Below are positions 27,000 to 39,604 of a stretch of 64,000 bases of DNA, piece by piece. Source of the stretch: Aphis gossypii (Eukaryota; Arthropoda; Insecta; Hemiptera; Aphididae); contig NC_065530.1 of NCBI RefSeq assembly GCF_020184175.1, positions 4,402,001 to 4,466,000 on the forward strand, given 5' to 3'. The notes beneath the pieces were generated by a model. It had not been told where the DNA came from. It ran no database searches and saw only the letters and a list, made by a program, of their open reading frames with translations. Made by a program: the position numbers and the translations under genes. How positions within the stretch are numbered: position 1 is the stretch's first letter; every line of letters starts with the position of its first letter.

Positions 27000-27900
27000 T
27001 TTACGAAGACCGTCATCGTGATTCGCGCGTTTATAATACATCGTAATATCCTGTCCTGCGTGTGGTCTAGTGGTCTATTGTTCGTGCGTCCAGCATATAC
27101 CCATTAGATGTATAATGAGCGTGTAGGTCGTTGTTGTGGTGTTGACTGTTGAGCTCTCGGAATAATCAATTTGGCCGAGAGGTAAATTTGATATATTTTA
27201 TATCGTGTGCATCGCATATTTTTTTCTCGATCGATTTATAATAATACATATATGTATTATATGTTAAGTTTGTATATATATTATGCTGCCCTCGAGAAAC
27301 CACGACGAAATCGATTGCGATAGTGATGATGTTAGTGTGTATGGTATATTTTAGCCGGGGTTGGGAGAACGTTGATGCGTGTTAGAATACTTCAATGACA
27401 CGCGCTGTGCTGCAGCAGTTTCTGTTTCCCCGGAGTGATTTTTGGCTCAGCACTGAGTTTTTCTCTCCTGCTGAGGCCCGCCATCATGACGCCAAATAAT
27501 ACATATACTTAACTTGTCTATATTCGTAAACGTGCAATCGGTAAACGGATATTAATCTCGTACGAAAAAAAATCGTCTTCGTCGAATAATATACAATATA
27601 CAATTTATATATGAGTATGTCCCCGTAGTCCAAATGCTGCCAAACGAACGGACAGCGATGCAGCGGGATCCGAAAGGGACGATATACACTCCGCAGAGAT
27701 AATTTTTACGGCGGAAAAGATAATATTATTATTACACACGGACGAAATCGTTTTACTATAATTATAAACGAATGGTAAAATCACATCACGCGCGTGCAAT
27801 AGCAGTCGTGTATTACACAGCAGTTAGAACGTTGCCAACGAATCGTTTCATACGCGTGGACGCTCCTTGTCGTGTATAATACCGTGCCAAGAAATGTAAA
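27000..27900. other. CpG-richer intronic patch (possible regulatory DNA)
   Basis: About 900 bases of intron 1 have clearly more C/G and more CpG than the flanks, with unique-looking sequence such as GATTCGCGCG and CACATCACGCGCGTGC. No homologous protein is recognisable in any frame, and open frames stay below about 65 codons. I interpret it tentatively as an enhancer or alternative-promoter candidate in a long homeobox-gene intron. Confidence 0.25.
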
Positions 27901-30900
27901 AAGAATAAATATACTAATTTTCGCTTTCCTTGGTGGACCCATTATGTACAGTGACCCAAAGATTTCCTCGTGTGCGAAATACTTTCACGTCATCACCAAT
28001 TGTCATCGAGTGCAAGTCATAAATCTCCTATTACTCCTATACGTTAGATATATTTTATTGCAAATATAGAAAAACCTGAATTTTTCCCGAAAACGTGACT
28101 AAAAAAAAAAATTTCCGTTACTCTGCTTGGTTTTCGATTTTTTATTGAATAATTATCATTGTAGATCCACTCGTATTATAGATATAGCTATATAATTCAT
28201 ATACCTATAATTATTCGTGTTACTCATTATTCATTAAATATATTACCTATATAATTCTGCAGCATATTGCATATAGATTGGTTAATTGTTATACTGATAA
28301 GTTCAAATAGCTGATTTTTTTTTATTAATATTGATCAGATAAATTGCTCACATCTTCTATATTTATTGAAATCTAAATAAAATGATTGTATCTTAGCATT
28401 ATATAAAGTTTAATTATGAAAATAAGAACAATATGTCACATTTTGAATATAGAAAAGATAATAATTTATAATTATTATACAATTTATCATAATTCACGAC
28501 TCATAGTTCTACATTACTCTATCTCTAGAAGCTCAATATTATTCACAACTTTATTAATTTAGTTTAATTTATTTAAAAACTTTTTTGACAAGAACATATT
28601 ATCATAATTTTTTCTTAGTTACAGCTTACAGACAATAATTATAAATAAAGTACTACTTGATGAGGACTTGATTTGGGGGAACTCAATAGAGCCCACTCTT
28701 ATTTCTTCAATGATGTAATATTGATTTAATAGCTTCGTCATAAATATACTTAGTGTTTGTTATTTGTTTATTAATATACCTAATTATTATGATAAATGAT
28801 AATATTTCAACCGAAAATATCCTTGGCTGTGTCAAAAACTCTAGCTCTCTTTATGTAATTATGTATTATTTTATCAATTAATTTTAATTTTATACCCAAA
28901 TATACGCGGGCTGCAGCACGTCTGTTGTATTTGACATTTGTAGGTATAGAGATAGCAGAAATTTTTGTTTTTATTTTAAATAACTACGTAGTGTATACTA
29001 TTTCGTGACATTAGGTACTTGTAATATCGTTTTAATAATGAAATCGAAAATATTGTGTAGAATTTATAATAATATTATACTTATAGTATAGTCTATATAA
29101 CATAATTACGACTTTTTTCTTTGTTAGTACAATTTTTATCGTATTAAACATAAAGAGGTAGATATGTTCACTGTTCTCATATAATATTTTGTTTATTATT
29201 CATTCAACGTTTTTGCGTCTGATGTTAACCGAAATTTGGCTGTAGAAATGAATACCAAGTGGTGTAAATAATGTGTATGAGGAAAGCCGCACTACACATA
29301 AATAATAATAAAAAAAATGATCTATACCCTGCTGCATAATATCATTATTATATACTTAACGATAATAAAATGCGAATTGTTATTTTAACTGCAGCCGCTG
29401 CGATCTGTTCGTTTCATTATGCTCGAGTGCCCATAATATAATATATGCTATTATATTATTATATACGATTTGTGTGTGATTATTCATTGAATGAGCACAA
29501 ACACGAACGTTTGGCGATCATTATTATCGAATAGCACCGAAAACATTATTGTAGTTAACGATGCCAAACATTTGCTTTCTGCCGGCATATGGGTTGTATA
29601 ATAGGGATTTTAGGTTTTTTTCTTCACGTGCCTGTGCGCGTGTGTGTGAACATATTGAACGTGAAAAAGGACTTGGCCAAACGCCATGAGACATAATTAT
29701 TAATTAAACGCTACTTGACCGAAAAACACATTTAACGGCGAGTGATAAACAAATATATACTGAATACTCCGTATGATATATATTTGTTTTTCGTATTAAT
29801 ATAACAGTGCCGCCGCAACCCACTAGAAACCGTTTACGCGTTTACGCGCTCGAGTCGCTTATAAGTTATGCTCATGACCGTCGTACGAGACAATGATACA
29901 TATTATAATAATAGTGCTTCTACAACGATAAAATATTTCGTAAGCAACACTTCGGCCGAAAGTTTATTTTCGTATTTATATTATATAACGGACGCGTTAA
30001 GTATGTACCTTTACGAATAAAATAGAGCTCGGCGCCGCTTGTTATATTTTATAATATTATAATAATAATATAATAGGTACTATATCTGCAGATATAATTG
30101 TACTCGAGCTCACTGACGTCGCGTTTATTGCATTTTTTTTTTAACAAATGGAAACTTATACAGAGACATGTTCAGGGATTTTCTTTTAGTTGATAAAAGT
30201 TTAGTAATTTTTTTTTAAATATCCTTAATTGAAAGGGAAAAAGATGAAATACTAAAAAAAAAATACAAAATTGATAAGGAATGATAAATATTTTAAATAA
30301 AAAATATTATATTTGTTCTAAAAATTATTTATTTATTCAATTTAAAAAAAATAAAACTAAGAACCGTATAATAATTATATACATTTATAATCCACTTAGT
30401 GTTTTTATCTTTTACATTGAAGAATAATTTGTAAGCAGTATATTGTATATAGTAGAACTATTTGTTATGTAGTAGATTGCCTGGTTGAATCAAAATTTCA
30501 TAAATCTAACGGTGGTTTAACGATTAAACCTTAATGGACCGATTCCTGGTCACTAATTGATGTCTAAAAGGGTCTGATAAATATTTTAGGATCTGTGTTG
30601 AAATCTGTATAACGGAAGTCTATGAAACCCAGCAAAACATAAGTGTTTTGGTTGTACATATATTATATTATAATGAGCGTCTTAAGAACAGCGTGACGCA
30701 CAGCTGACGATCGTTTGCAGACCATTATTATTATATAATACGTATAATTTACATCGATATATATATATTTTTTTTAACCACGCGTGTGTTGGTAAATCAA
30801 GAATGTCTAACTTTATCTGAAATAAGCATAATAGAGTATATGGCGTTGATATTTCTTTGATTTAATCCCTTTGCACCGTGTGTAACTTTGTCACAAGCCC

Positions 30901-32599
30901 AAAACTAATAAAATGTATTTGCTCATAATATATACATAAAAGCCAGTCTGACATAGACAAACCGTTCATATGTATAAGTTGAATGGCTTAACTACAAATA
31001 GAAATCTAAAATTTAAAAAAAAAAAAACATTTTTCTTTTTAATTTATCATATTATATTATTATAATGTATATATACTTAGACTAAATAATATAGTTTAAA
31101 AAATACGTTTTGTTACGTATATAAATATCAAAAAATGTTATATCGTTTATTTCTAAATAAACGTTTCATAAGCAAAATATGAACTTGTGTATAATTATAT
31201 AAACAGTTATCTTATTCGTTAATCCGTTAAATAAATTAATTTTTTTGGTTATTTATGTCATTATATAAATACCATTTTACAAAATATAATATTTATATTG
31301 CATACACAATAGAATAGCCCATATAAATATATACATAGTGCCACAAGTGCCATGGGTGTTGCCATGTTGGTCCTTTGGGGGTGCCACACATCTCCAATTA
31401 GGGCCATTAAGTCATTTATACCAAGCCGATCAGCTAAACTTTAAATTGTTAACTATATTATTAGGATTTATTTTATTGAAATATTATAACTGTAATCATT
31501 CGGACCATACAAAAGTGCGGACTGTGGTATTCAAAATGTTTAAATATACTTTTGATACGTATCGCGAACTGATTTTTAAAAATTATAATAATCTGAATAG
31601 ACTGCATAAAATATGTTTTCATTTGCATTCCTTCTGATAAATACCTGTGTTTCGCGGAAGTAATGCGAAAGCTGTTCTTGCGGCGCCGTCGCCGACCGTG
31701 CAAACAGAAAAAAAATACCTGTAAATAATTACCCGTGGCTATGTGCATGTGTACCTTTTGCTAAAAAAGTATGAAAAGGAATATAACATTGGTTGGAAGT
31801 TGCGCGCACTACTTTTTAGTTTTTTTTTTTTTAATGGTACAATATAGTAACTGTATTGGTATTTTTTATTTTAGTAGTATAATAATACATATTATACATT
31901 TTTGAGTAACACAATGCAAAAATGTAAAACTAGTTATCTCTTACAAATCTTTATAGCTTCAAAATAATAAAAATCTTAAGTTAAAACCAATAAGATTCAT
32001 TCTTTTTCTAATTTAAAAATGTTTACACATGGTATACTATAAGTCTAATTATTATTTGTAGTGATCACTACATCAAATATCAAAAATACTGAATTCTACC
32101 TCTGATAAAAGTAATATAGTTTTATACGTCGTGATTAATAGTTAATTTATACCTGCTATATTATCATATTGATGAAATAGGTTTTAATATCGATTACATG
32201 ACAGTTATTAACTAGTCTACATACATTATTATTATATTATTATTGTATTTGTCCATGTTAAGTCTGTTAAGATGTTATTTATATGAAAAATAAATTTAAA
32301 CCAATAACTTAACAGTTTATTGTAAAAAAATATTGAATAATACTGAAAAAACGATAAGAACCCTTCAGCTTTTTCTCAACCAAGATTTAAAGTTAGCCAT
32401 TTCATCATCAGAATTCAATTTTACTCCGAATAACTCCTGTATTTCATGGAAATCATTTAAGATCTCAGACATAATTCCAGTAATTCATTCATAACAGATA
32501 CTATTCGGTACTATAAACTTCGAGTAACTTGACCTCGTTAAAAAAATCCACAAAACCCTCAATGTATGATCAAAATTTTCTTCGAGTGATTTAAAAAAA

Positions 32600-33320
32600 A
32601 CGGATGAAAAAATATATACAGATACATCCCAAAATCCAATAAGAGGTGTAGGCTCAGTAGTAAAAATGTGGAAAATATTGAGTATAAGCCCAAACTCTAT
32701 TACTCATGTTTTATATACAGTTAGCAGAATTTATAGTGGTACTAAAAGTTCTCAGTCTAATTAAATAATTGCATCTTCCACGTACAATAATTTCAGACTA
32801 TCTCAGTGACATAATTAAATAAAAATAATATCACCAACATATATATTATAAATTATTTAAATATTATTATTATACAAATTTTAAGTAAAAGTTCGTCTAC
32901 ACAGCATATTTAAATATAAAGATATTACAATAAATCTATGTTGGGTACCAGGGTAATTGCGATATTGAAGGCAATGAAAAAGCAGATCTATCAGCAATAT
33001 AGTTAAAAGCGACACCACCTTTAACTTCCCAAGATCAACATATATTCCACAATAAGATCAAATTGCAACTCCAACTGACAAGTTATTTGTAACTCTCACA
33101 CAAAATTAAATTAAATAAAACAAAACGAAATACATAATGAACATACCTCCAAAAGATTCCAAGAAAACTCAGAAGTAGTTACCCATCATGTTCGTATCGG
33201 CTATAGTGCTATACCCATCTCAGTCTCTTACACTACCTATAGATCTCTTATTGATGAAAAAGAACATTCAGTGTGTTTTTCATGCAAAATAACCTTAGTA
33301 ACCAAAGTACCTTAAAGTAA
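32600..33320 (+). pseudogene. Decayed Jockey-type LINE fragment, RNase H to ORF2 C-terminus
   Basis: Broken frames on the + strand keep the pattern of a non-LTR retrotransposon ORF2 end. IYTDTS followed by GVGSVV (about 32611-32670) matches the IYTDGS...GVG start of the RNase H domain, with the first catalytic Asp kept. CWVPG (32939-32953) continues after a one-base shift as CDIEGNEKAD (32958-32987), the conserved fourth-Asp block. VRIGY (33190-33204) and CFSC (about 33275) match the LRIGH and cysteine motif after RNase H. Stops and frameshifts are scattered throughout. The reverse transcriptase part is missing, consistent with 5' truncation. It is inactive. Confidence 0.75.
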
Positions 33321-34107
33321 AACACATTATAAATAAATTCCGCACGTCCTTAAAAACCTTCCAGACCAATTATCTATTTCTCAACCCATACTCATACTTC
33401 GATTAAAACAATAATTAATTTTATAATTAGGTACCTCAAAAACTTTAAACGTATTACAATACTGCTATAGTATATAATATATAAAACTATAACATGTATC
33501 TAATGTTTTTTAGATACCTGATTCATTATTATTACATCAACACTACAACTGTAACTCCTTAAATCCCACTAGCTATAATGCCAAAGAAAATAACAATAAT
33601 AAAAATCCAACCTATCTATCTGGGACTACTCTGGATAAAAAACGCCATGATAATCGAAAATTGAAATTAATAAAGACTACATTTTTACATTCATCATTTA
33701 AAATGTAAAATTTCAATAAAATAAATATATAAATTAATTAAATTAAAAGATTAAGATGCTGTTTAAATAGATTCAACCATAAAAAATAAGTTGTTAAATG
33801 TATCATACTTATTTTATTATAATATATTGACTCATAGGTAGGTAATACATTTAAAAAAATTCAAGAGTAATATATGTATCATACATTGATATTTATACAT
33901 TATATATTTATATCTAATGATATATAATATAATATTTAAGCATAGATTAATGACATCAAGTGAAAGTATCACTACCTCTGTATGATATTATTCTATATAT
34001 TGCCTATAATATTATATTATTGATGTATACATGTAACATGTGCATTAAATTTATGACATTTTTTTTGGTATACATCAAAACGAATTTATTATATGTTATG
34101 ATTTCAG

Positions 34108-34634
34108 CGGACGTGATACCCACGACAGCAGTGAAGTTAAACAACAATAACAACAATAACAATAACAACAACGGCGTTGGTAGTCATCTACAACAGCATC
34201 ACCATAATCATTTTAATCATCAGCTCCAGCATCATAATCTTCAGTCGCTGCCGTCTACCACGCAGAATAATAACATGACAGCGGCAGTAGTGGCTACAAC
34301 AACAACGGCGGCAGCGTCAGCGGCTTTAGCCACGGTCACGGCGACGGCCGCTCCACTGCCGGTACGGAAGAAGTCTCGAAAGGATGTACCACCTTCGTCG
34401 TCGCCGGGTTTACTGGTGAGCTCGTCTTCCGGTTCACCGGCCGGGCAGCTGGCTGGAGAGAGTGACGGTGGACACTCGTCCGATGGTTGTGGTGACCGGA
34501 AACGGAAGAAGGCGCGGACCACGTTCACCGGCCGACAGATATTTGAGCTGGAGAGGCAGTTTGAGTTAAAAAAGTACCTCTCATCGTCCGAACGATCCGA
34601 AATGGCGAAAATGTTGGGCGTCACCGAGACACAG
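34108..34634 (+). CDS. NK7.1: NK7.1-like homeobox protein, coding exon 2 (homeodomain residues 1-44)
   Basis: The exon starts after TTTCAG and completes the Ala-91 codon split with exon 1. It encodes an 11-Asn run (102-112), a His/Gln-rich stretch (117-134), Thr/Ala-rich sequence (148-172), a basic cluster RKKSRK (177-182), a Ser/Pro/Gly region, and homeodomain residues 1-44 (protein residues 223-266). Homeodomain marks are Arg5, Leu16, Phe20, Tyr25, Leu26, Arg31 and the TETQ end. TTFTGRQIFELE and KKYLSSSER fit NK7.1 better than HMX, BarH or NK6. The exon stops at CAG|GTAAAC, exactly between homeodomain residues 44 and 45, a classic homeobox intron site. Without helix 3 the protein is incomplete here. 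Reading on into the intron would add only 15 codons before a stop at 34677-34679. Confidence 0.85.
34140..34172 (+). repeat. AAC/AAT coding repeat (poly-Asn)
   Basis: Eleven consecutive Asn codons, a mix of AAC and AAT, lie near the start of coding exon 2. The codon mixture suggests the tract is not a very recent pure expansion. Asn and His runs are frequent in insect transcription factors. Confidence 0.9.
34503..34634 (+). other. NK7.1: Partial homeobox (codons 1-44 of about 60)
   Basis: Forty-four codons from RKKARTTFTG to VTETQ give the flexible N-arm, helix 1, helix 2 and the turn. Helix 3, which holds the WFQN recognition residues, must come from an exon beyond 34635. Arg5 of the N-arm, which contacts the minor groove, is present. 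The basic residues before and within the arm (RKRKKAR) can also serve as nuclear localisation signal. Confidence 0.9.
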
Positions 34635-37493
34635 GTAAACAATAACAAAATACATCACATGTGTAATATAAATTGTTAAATATAAGCGCAAACCAACAAA
34701 AAATATTAGGTGGCGCTTAAGCTTCAAATAAATATTAAAGCATGAGTTGCTATTGGGTCTAAATCGAATATGGGAATATATAATTTTGGATGTGGCCCAC
34801 AGGATTATAATAAATTTCATTCGTAAAATCTTTCGAGTTTACCACCGGGTTTTAGAAAAAATGAACCAGTGAGGGGATTTGCCACTCGCGTTCTTTATTA
34901 ACCACACCATCTCCGATAGAATTAAATTAATCTCCATTAATAAAATCAAATAATTTATAGATTTAAATAAATTACAACATCTTATGCAAAAAAATTATTT
35001 TTATTTATTTATAATCAATAATTATACTAGATACAATGTAGGTACACTTATTTTCAGAATATGTATTTAAAATATTTTCATTATTATTAGGACTATATCT
35101 CTTTCGATGTGGATAGTTAAGTTCGATAGTTCGCCTTTACCCTTAGTGTTACGCGTCCAAGATTTTAAATTAATATTTAAGATAATCAAGAGATTTGGAG
35201 TGCTAGTAAAATTGAAATTTTGAACACCCTTAGAAATGCCTCTCTAATTTTCACAAATATACCGTTGGTTATTATAATATGTATTTATATTTTTAATAAT
35301 GTGGTTGGATATATTTAATATTGCAATATTTTAATTAGCTGTTATACCTAGCAACATCAATCGGTAATAGTGTGTTTATAAAGTATTAAGCCATGGTAGT
35401 AATCAGGTATAAAATTCATAAAAACCTAAAATTGTATTAAATACCACACAAATACATAATAATCCTAAAAGTATCACATCTACCGGGATCTACCCACTTG
35501 GCCACTTAAAGTACATAACTTATTAATCATTAGTTACTCATGATATGACTACATTTTTTAAATTTTAAATTACTTTTTCCAAAAATTAGATATTCTTGAT
35601 TTAAGTCATTTGTACCAAGCAATTATCATTATTATTATAATAATTATCATTATCATGGAGAGCGGTTGGTATAATGGTTGGCGACCGTAAAATAACTACA
35701 ACTTCTATTTAATAGTGGTGCGCGTGGTTACGGGTCACGACACTCGTCCATAAATCTTCATTACCGCCGCCGCCACTGCTCTCATTATTATTGTTATTAC
35801 TTATTATCGCCGTCTCTGTTATATCTTATATAGGTATTAAATCGGCGACGGTCGTGTGTTGTTTGTTTGTAGACGTAATCGAAAATCGTTTTGTTTTCAA
35901 ATAATAAACGATAAATAAATAATCGTGGTAGTGAGCTAATATAATTTATATTATAAATATTATTATTATACTGCAGAGAAGGTAGTGTGAGTCCGTAATT
36001 CGGTAGCCGCACGACAGACCGACCAATGAACTATCCACGCCTTCGCGCGTAAAACAATATTTTTTTCACACGATTTCGATTTCCCAATCATTCTTTATTA
36101 TTATCAGCGACGTTTATTGTTATAAGTTTACATTTATTTGCGCTGTTGGCATAATATATACATACATTTTATCACTTAATCATATAATAGAATTCTTAAT
36201 GTGTGCACAGCAGTATTGTATATAGTAGTTCAAACTATATATAGTATATAAACCGTTTGAAATAAATTGAACGTTAAAAAATGACTAATTGCTTGGTTCT
36301 GTGCCAATAACATTTCTTCATCGCGTTATTATTATGTAATAGCACGCACGAGGTTTTTGATTGAGCGCAAACCGTTTTAACTTAAATATTATATGCGCGT
36401 ATTATTAAATCGAAATAAGTATACATTGTATTATTTATTTTATCCGATAAAGCGGTGTTGCTGGGAAAACTGAAAAAGTGTTAAATTTAATGCAATAATT
36501 TGTGAGACAATATCAAAATATTTAAAAACACATCAATTATTTAGATATTTAAAACCTCATAATGTTAGGTCTTGAAGAAATATAAGTAGGTAACTATATT
36601 ATGTAAAAGTGGCTTACATCTAGTTAATAGTTATTATACCTATAAGTATTTAAGTACATAATATACTATAGGTTGCAATTATATGTCATACTTAAACAAA
36701 TTTTAAAAACTTTAATTAGTTTATCTCTGATGAAAAAAAATTGAATTTTCCGTACATGGACTCGATATTATTATGAATATTATTACTATTATTCCTAGTT
36801 TGACTGAGGCAAATGTATGTATGATGTATGTACGTATAACAGGCTTTGGACGATTACGTAATTAAAGTGGATAACACATCACGCTTATAAAATGATCTCA
36901 ATGATTATCGAGTACCTGTGGTGTACCTGCTAATTAAGTTTTATAACAAGATAATGCGCGTATAAAGTATAAACGTTACGCAATTGTAGAGGGAACTAAA
37001 ATAAAACATACTATTTTAGGACTTTATCGACCAGCAGCTTTTCGAATAAATTCTTACAACAATGTCGATTGTTGTTTATACAGCGTACAATAACGAAAAT
37101 AACAAATATATAGGTACGCGTGAATAGCTCCGGGAACGATTTTTTTGCGTTCTCTTCCACGAATCGCAAAAAGACAAATAAAAATATAATATTGTCAAGG
37201 AAATTTTCGCAGTGGTTTCTTTGAAAAGTAGATAAATTAACGATCGAGATACAACGACCTGAGTTTCTATCATATCACAATTAAATAATTAATAAATAAA
37301 TCGTTTTTACTATTATTTCACACGTTGCACACCAGTAGACTGTTTAATAATAAGACACACGAGTCACGTATTTTTAACGCGTTTTTTTTAATACTACGAC
37401 GGAGCTCTTACTGTAGTGCTACGAACGTATTCGTCTCGTCCGCTAGCTACTGCTTTAGTGACTATAATAATATGATAGTGTTTAATATATATA

Positions 37494-37505
37494 TATATAT
37501 ATATT
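37494..37505. repeat. Short (AT)n run
   Basis: Short alternating AT tract in intron 2, part of a slightly longer TATATA stretch. Confidence 0.8.
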
Positions 37506-39579
37506 CAATATTTCTTTTCTATTTCTAGTCGTCGTGGTCGTGTGCGTGTCACAAGAATACGAGATCCCGCGGAGTTGATCCTAATTAATAAATCGGTTTC
37601 GTATATCACGCGTATACTATGCAATTTATTTTTATTATAATTTATAATATGTATATGTTATACTGTATATTATAATAGGTACACCTATATTGTACATACG
37701 ACGCGTTTATTTCGTGCATGTTCGCCACCACGCCTTTTAATATCTTCTCATCCCGTAAAAACATCACGAGCCTACCTGTGCGTATAGTTCCGGCCGTAAC
37801 GCGTTTGGGTTTATTGACCTAAAATAGAACTCATTTACATTGATTAAAATATATTATATTCAATACATTCAATCTGATCGTTGTCAACCACAATTTATAA
37901 TATAATGTACGTTTCGGATTTATTACACTATAGATTCATAATATGTCTACCCATATAATTCTGGTTCAAAAATATACCTATTTAGTGTCGTTGATATTTG
38001 TGTAGAATATCTGAATATTACGTAATATTTATTAGTTTTATTTCAGATTTTTTTTTAAATAAAAGTATATTTACAATATGTAATATTATTATATTTTCAA
38101 AAATATAAAATATGTAAATAAAATGTAATGCCGACCGACCGATCAGCGTAGCTTTATATTACAGTAAGTCTATATTATAATATATAGATACCTAAATGTG
38201 TTTTGTGTTTCCTTGTCTCCATTTGTCGCTGTCTGTCCAAGTCGTCCGTTCGTCTCTTTCAGATTTCGTGCAGCTATGTACATAATAATATTATACGCGT
38301 ATTAAACGGGTGCACTGATATACACGCGCTCGATTTCCGTTCGGGCCAAACCAAACACACGACGAATTTATCTTTAGACAGCCGTCTAATTTCTGTAGGG
38401 GCTAGCACATACCTATATATGCACACGTGTATAATTATGTGTTGTTATTGTAATATTAGATACCGAGACGGTGGTTTTATTCGTCTGATGCTGCGGGAGT
38501 GCAGATTGCGTTGACGGATTTCTTAAACGCGGCGATTACGTTGTTTAAAATTAAATACGAAAAGCGTCAGTACCGCAGCAGACATATAATATACAACTTG
38601 CACATTGTACACATCTACAGACCTATTCTGCAACGACCATCGTTTTTGCCCATCCAAGTTTTATACATTTATTCTGCATGTTCAAATTCTGATTTTTGGA
38701 AATTTACAATTATACTAAACATAAATATAGACTATAGAGATTGTATGTACAAAAATTAATGCTTGAATTTATGAATTTGTTTGTGTTATTTGAGGAGCAC
38801 GTCTTGTATATTACACATCATATAATATACTCATATATCTCGTTGACATATACTATGTATGGTTGAACTTTAGTGAATTGTTCCCGTGCGTGTGCGGTTT
38901 ACGATGTCTATACTATATAATATTATTCGTGTACTATACATCTCTATTTGAAACAATTAATATTATACTCATCGAACGTCTAGACTACAACGCGATTTTT
39001 GTCTGGGATCGACTCGTGTCAGGGTGACCCAAATAATTGTAATAATAATAATAATGTGCGCAGTATATTATATATGCGACTAAAAGTTAAATATGAATTT
39101 ATATAATAAACGTTTCGAGAAATTGTGTTGTTGAATACTCCGCTCGGCTTGACGCAATTAAATGATGTGTTTAATGTGTATATATTATGAGCGAGCGAGT
39201 AGACACGCGAAAATAATTATTATGACATTACGCATGTGAATTTTTATACATCACATAATATTATAATAATGCTATACGCGTATTTCGCTCTGACGGATTT
39301 TTTAAACTGTATTCCTTATTATTATTTAATATTATGTCAATGACATTTTTTTTTAATACTGTGCAGTTACTTAGTTGCATATTATTTATATACTTGTTTA
39401 CGTTTTAGTTTTTTAATTCATTTAAATTCGGGTTTTACGAAGCTTCGGGCTAACTAGTTAATTTCAATACTTATTATATTTATTTCACAATAAAAACCTT
39501 ATTATAATGACTTAAGCTAAAATCTTTTGAAAAAACGTTGTACAATAGTAATAATACAATGTAAAAAAGTTTTTTACTT

Positions 39580-39604
39580 CCCCCCCCCCCCCCCCAAAAA
39601 AAAA
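39580..39604. repeat. C16-A9 homopolymer junction
   Basis: Sixteen C bases are followed directly by nine A bases. A second junction of the same form, C9-A9, lies at 45429-45446. Such runs are prone to sequencing and assembly error, so the exact length is uncertain. Confidence 0.85.

Larger units (their letters stand above)
10356..34107 (+). other. Intron 1 of the NK7.1-like gene, 23.75 kb
   Basis: The intron starts with GTAAGT after AAAG and ends with ATTTCAG ahead of CGGACG. Both sides agree in phase (1 base + 2 bases give a GCG Ala codon). I see no supportable gene inside it. It contains transposon remnants listed separately, (AT)n at 13865-13891, a CT-rich run at about 17485-17505, and CpG-richer patches at about 10780-11100, 11880-12240, 14890-15560, 27000-27900 and 29790-30120. 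Stretches 16270-22030, 22450-27000 and 28080-29790 are plain AT-rich DNA in which I see nothing more specific. A GC-richer, TE-like segment of unknown origin lies at about 31330-31430. Confidence 0.65.

Noticed and set aside
33960..34107. Upstream in-frame extension of homeobox exon 2
   Set aside because: It begins at a GTG, is AT-rich and hydrophobic, and is followed by a good TTTCAG acceptor. It is intron sequence ahead of the exon.
34241..34648. 135-codon - strand frame opposite exon 2
   Set aside because: It is an antisense shadow of a low-complexity coding exon, with Ala/Val and Ser runs mirroring the sense repeats.
37961..37985. TCTGGTTCAAAAATAT as a possible helix-3 homeobox exon
   Set aside because: The translation does not continue as WFQNRR and there is no acceptor in the required phase.
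38203..38514. 103-codon frame in a CpG-richer patch
   Set aside because: It is Cys/Ser/Tyr-rich noise with no domain, and is interrupted by repeat-like TATATG stretches.
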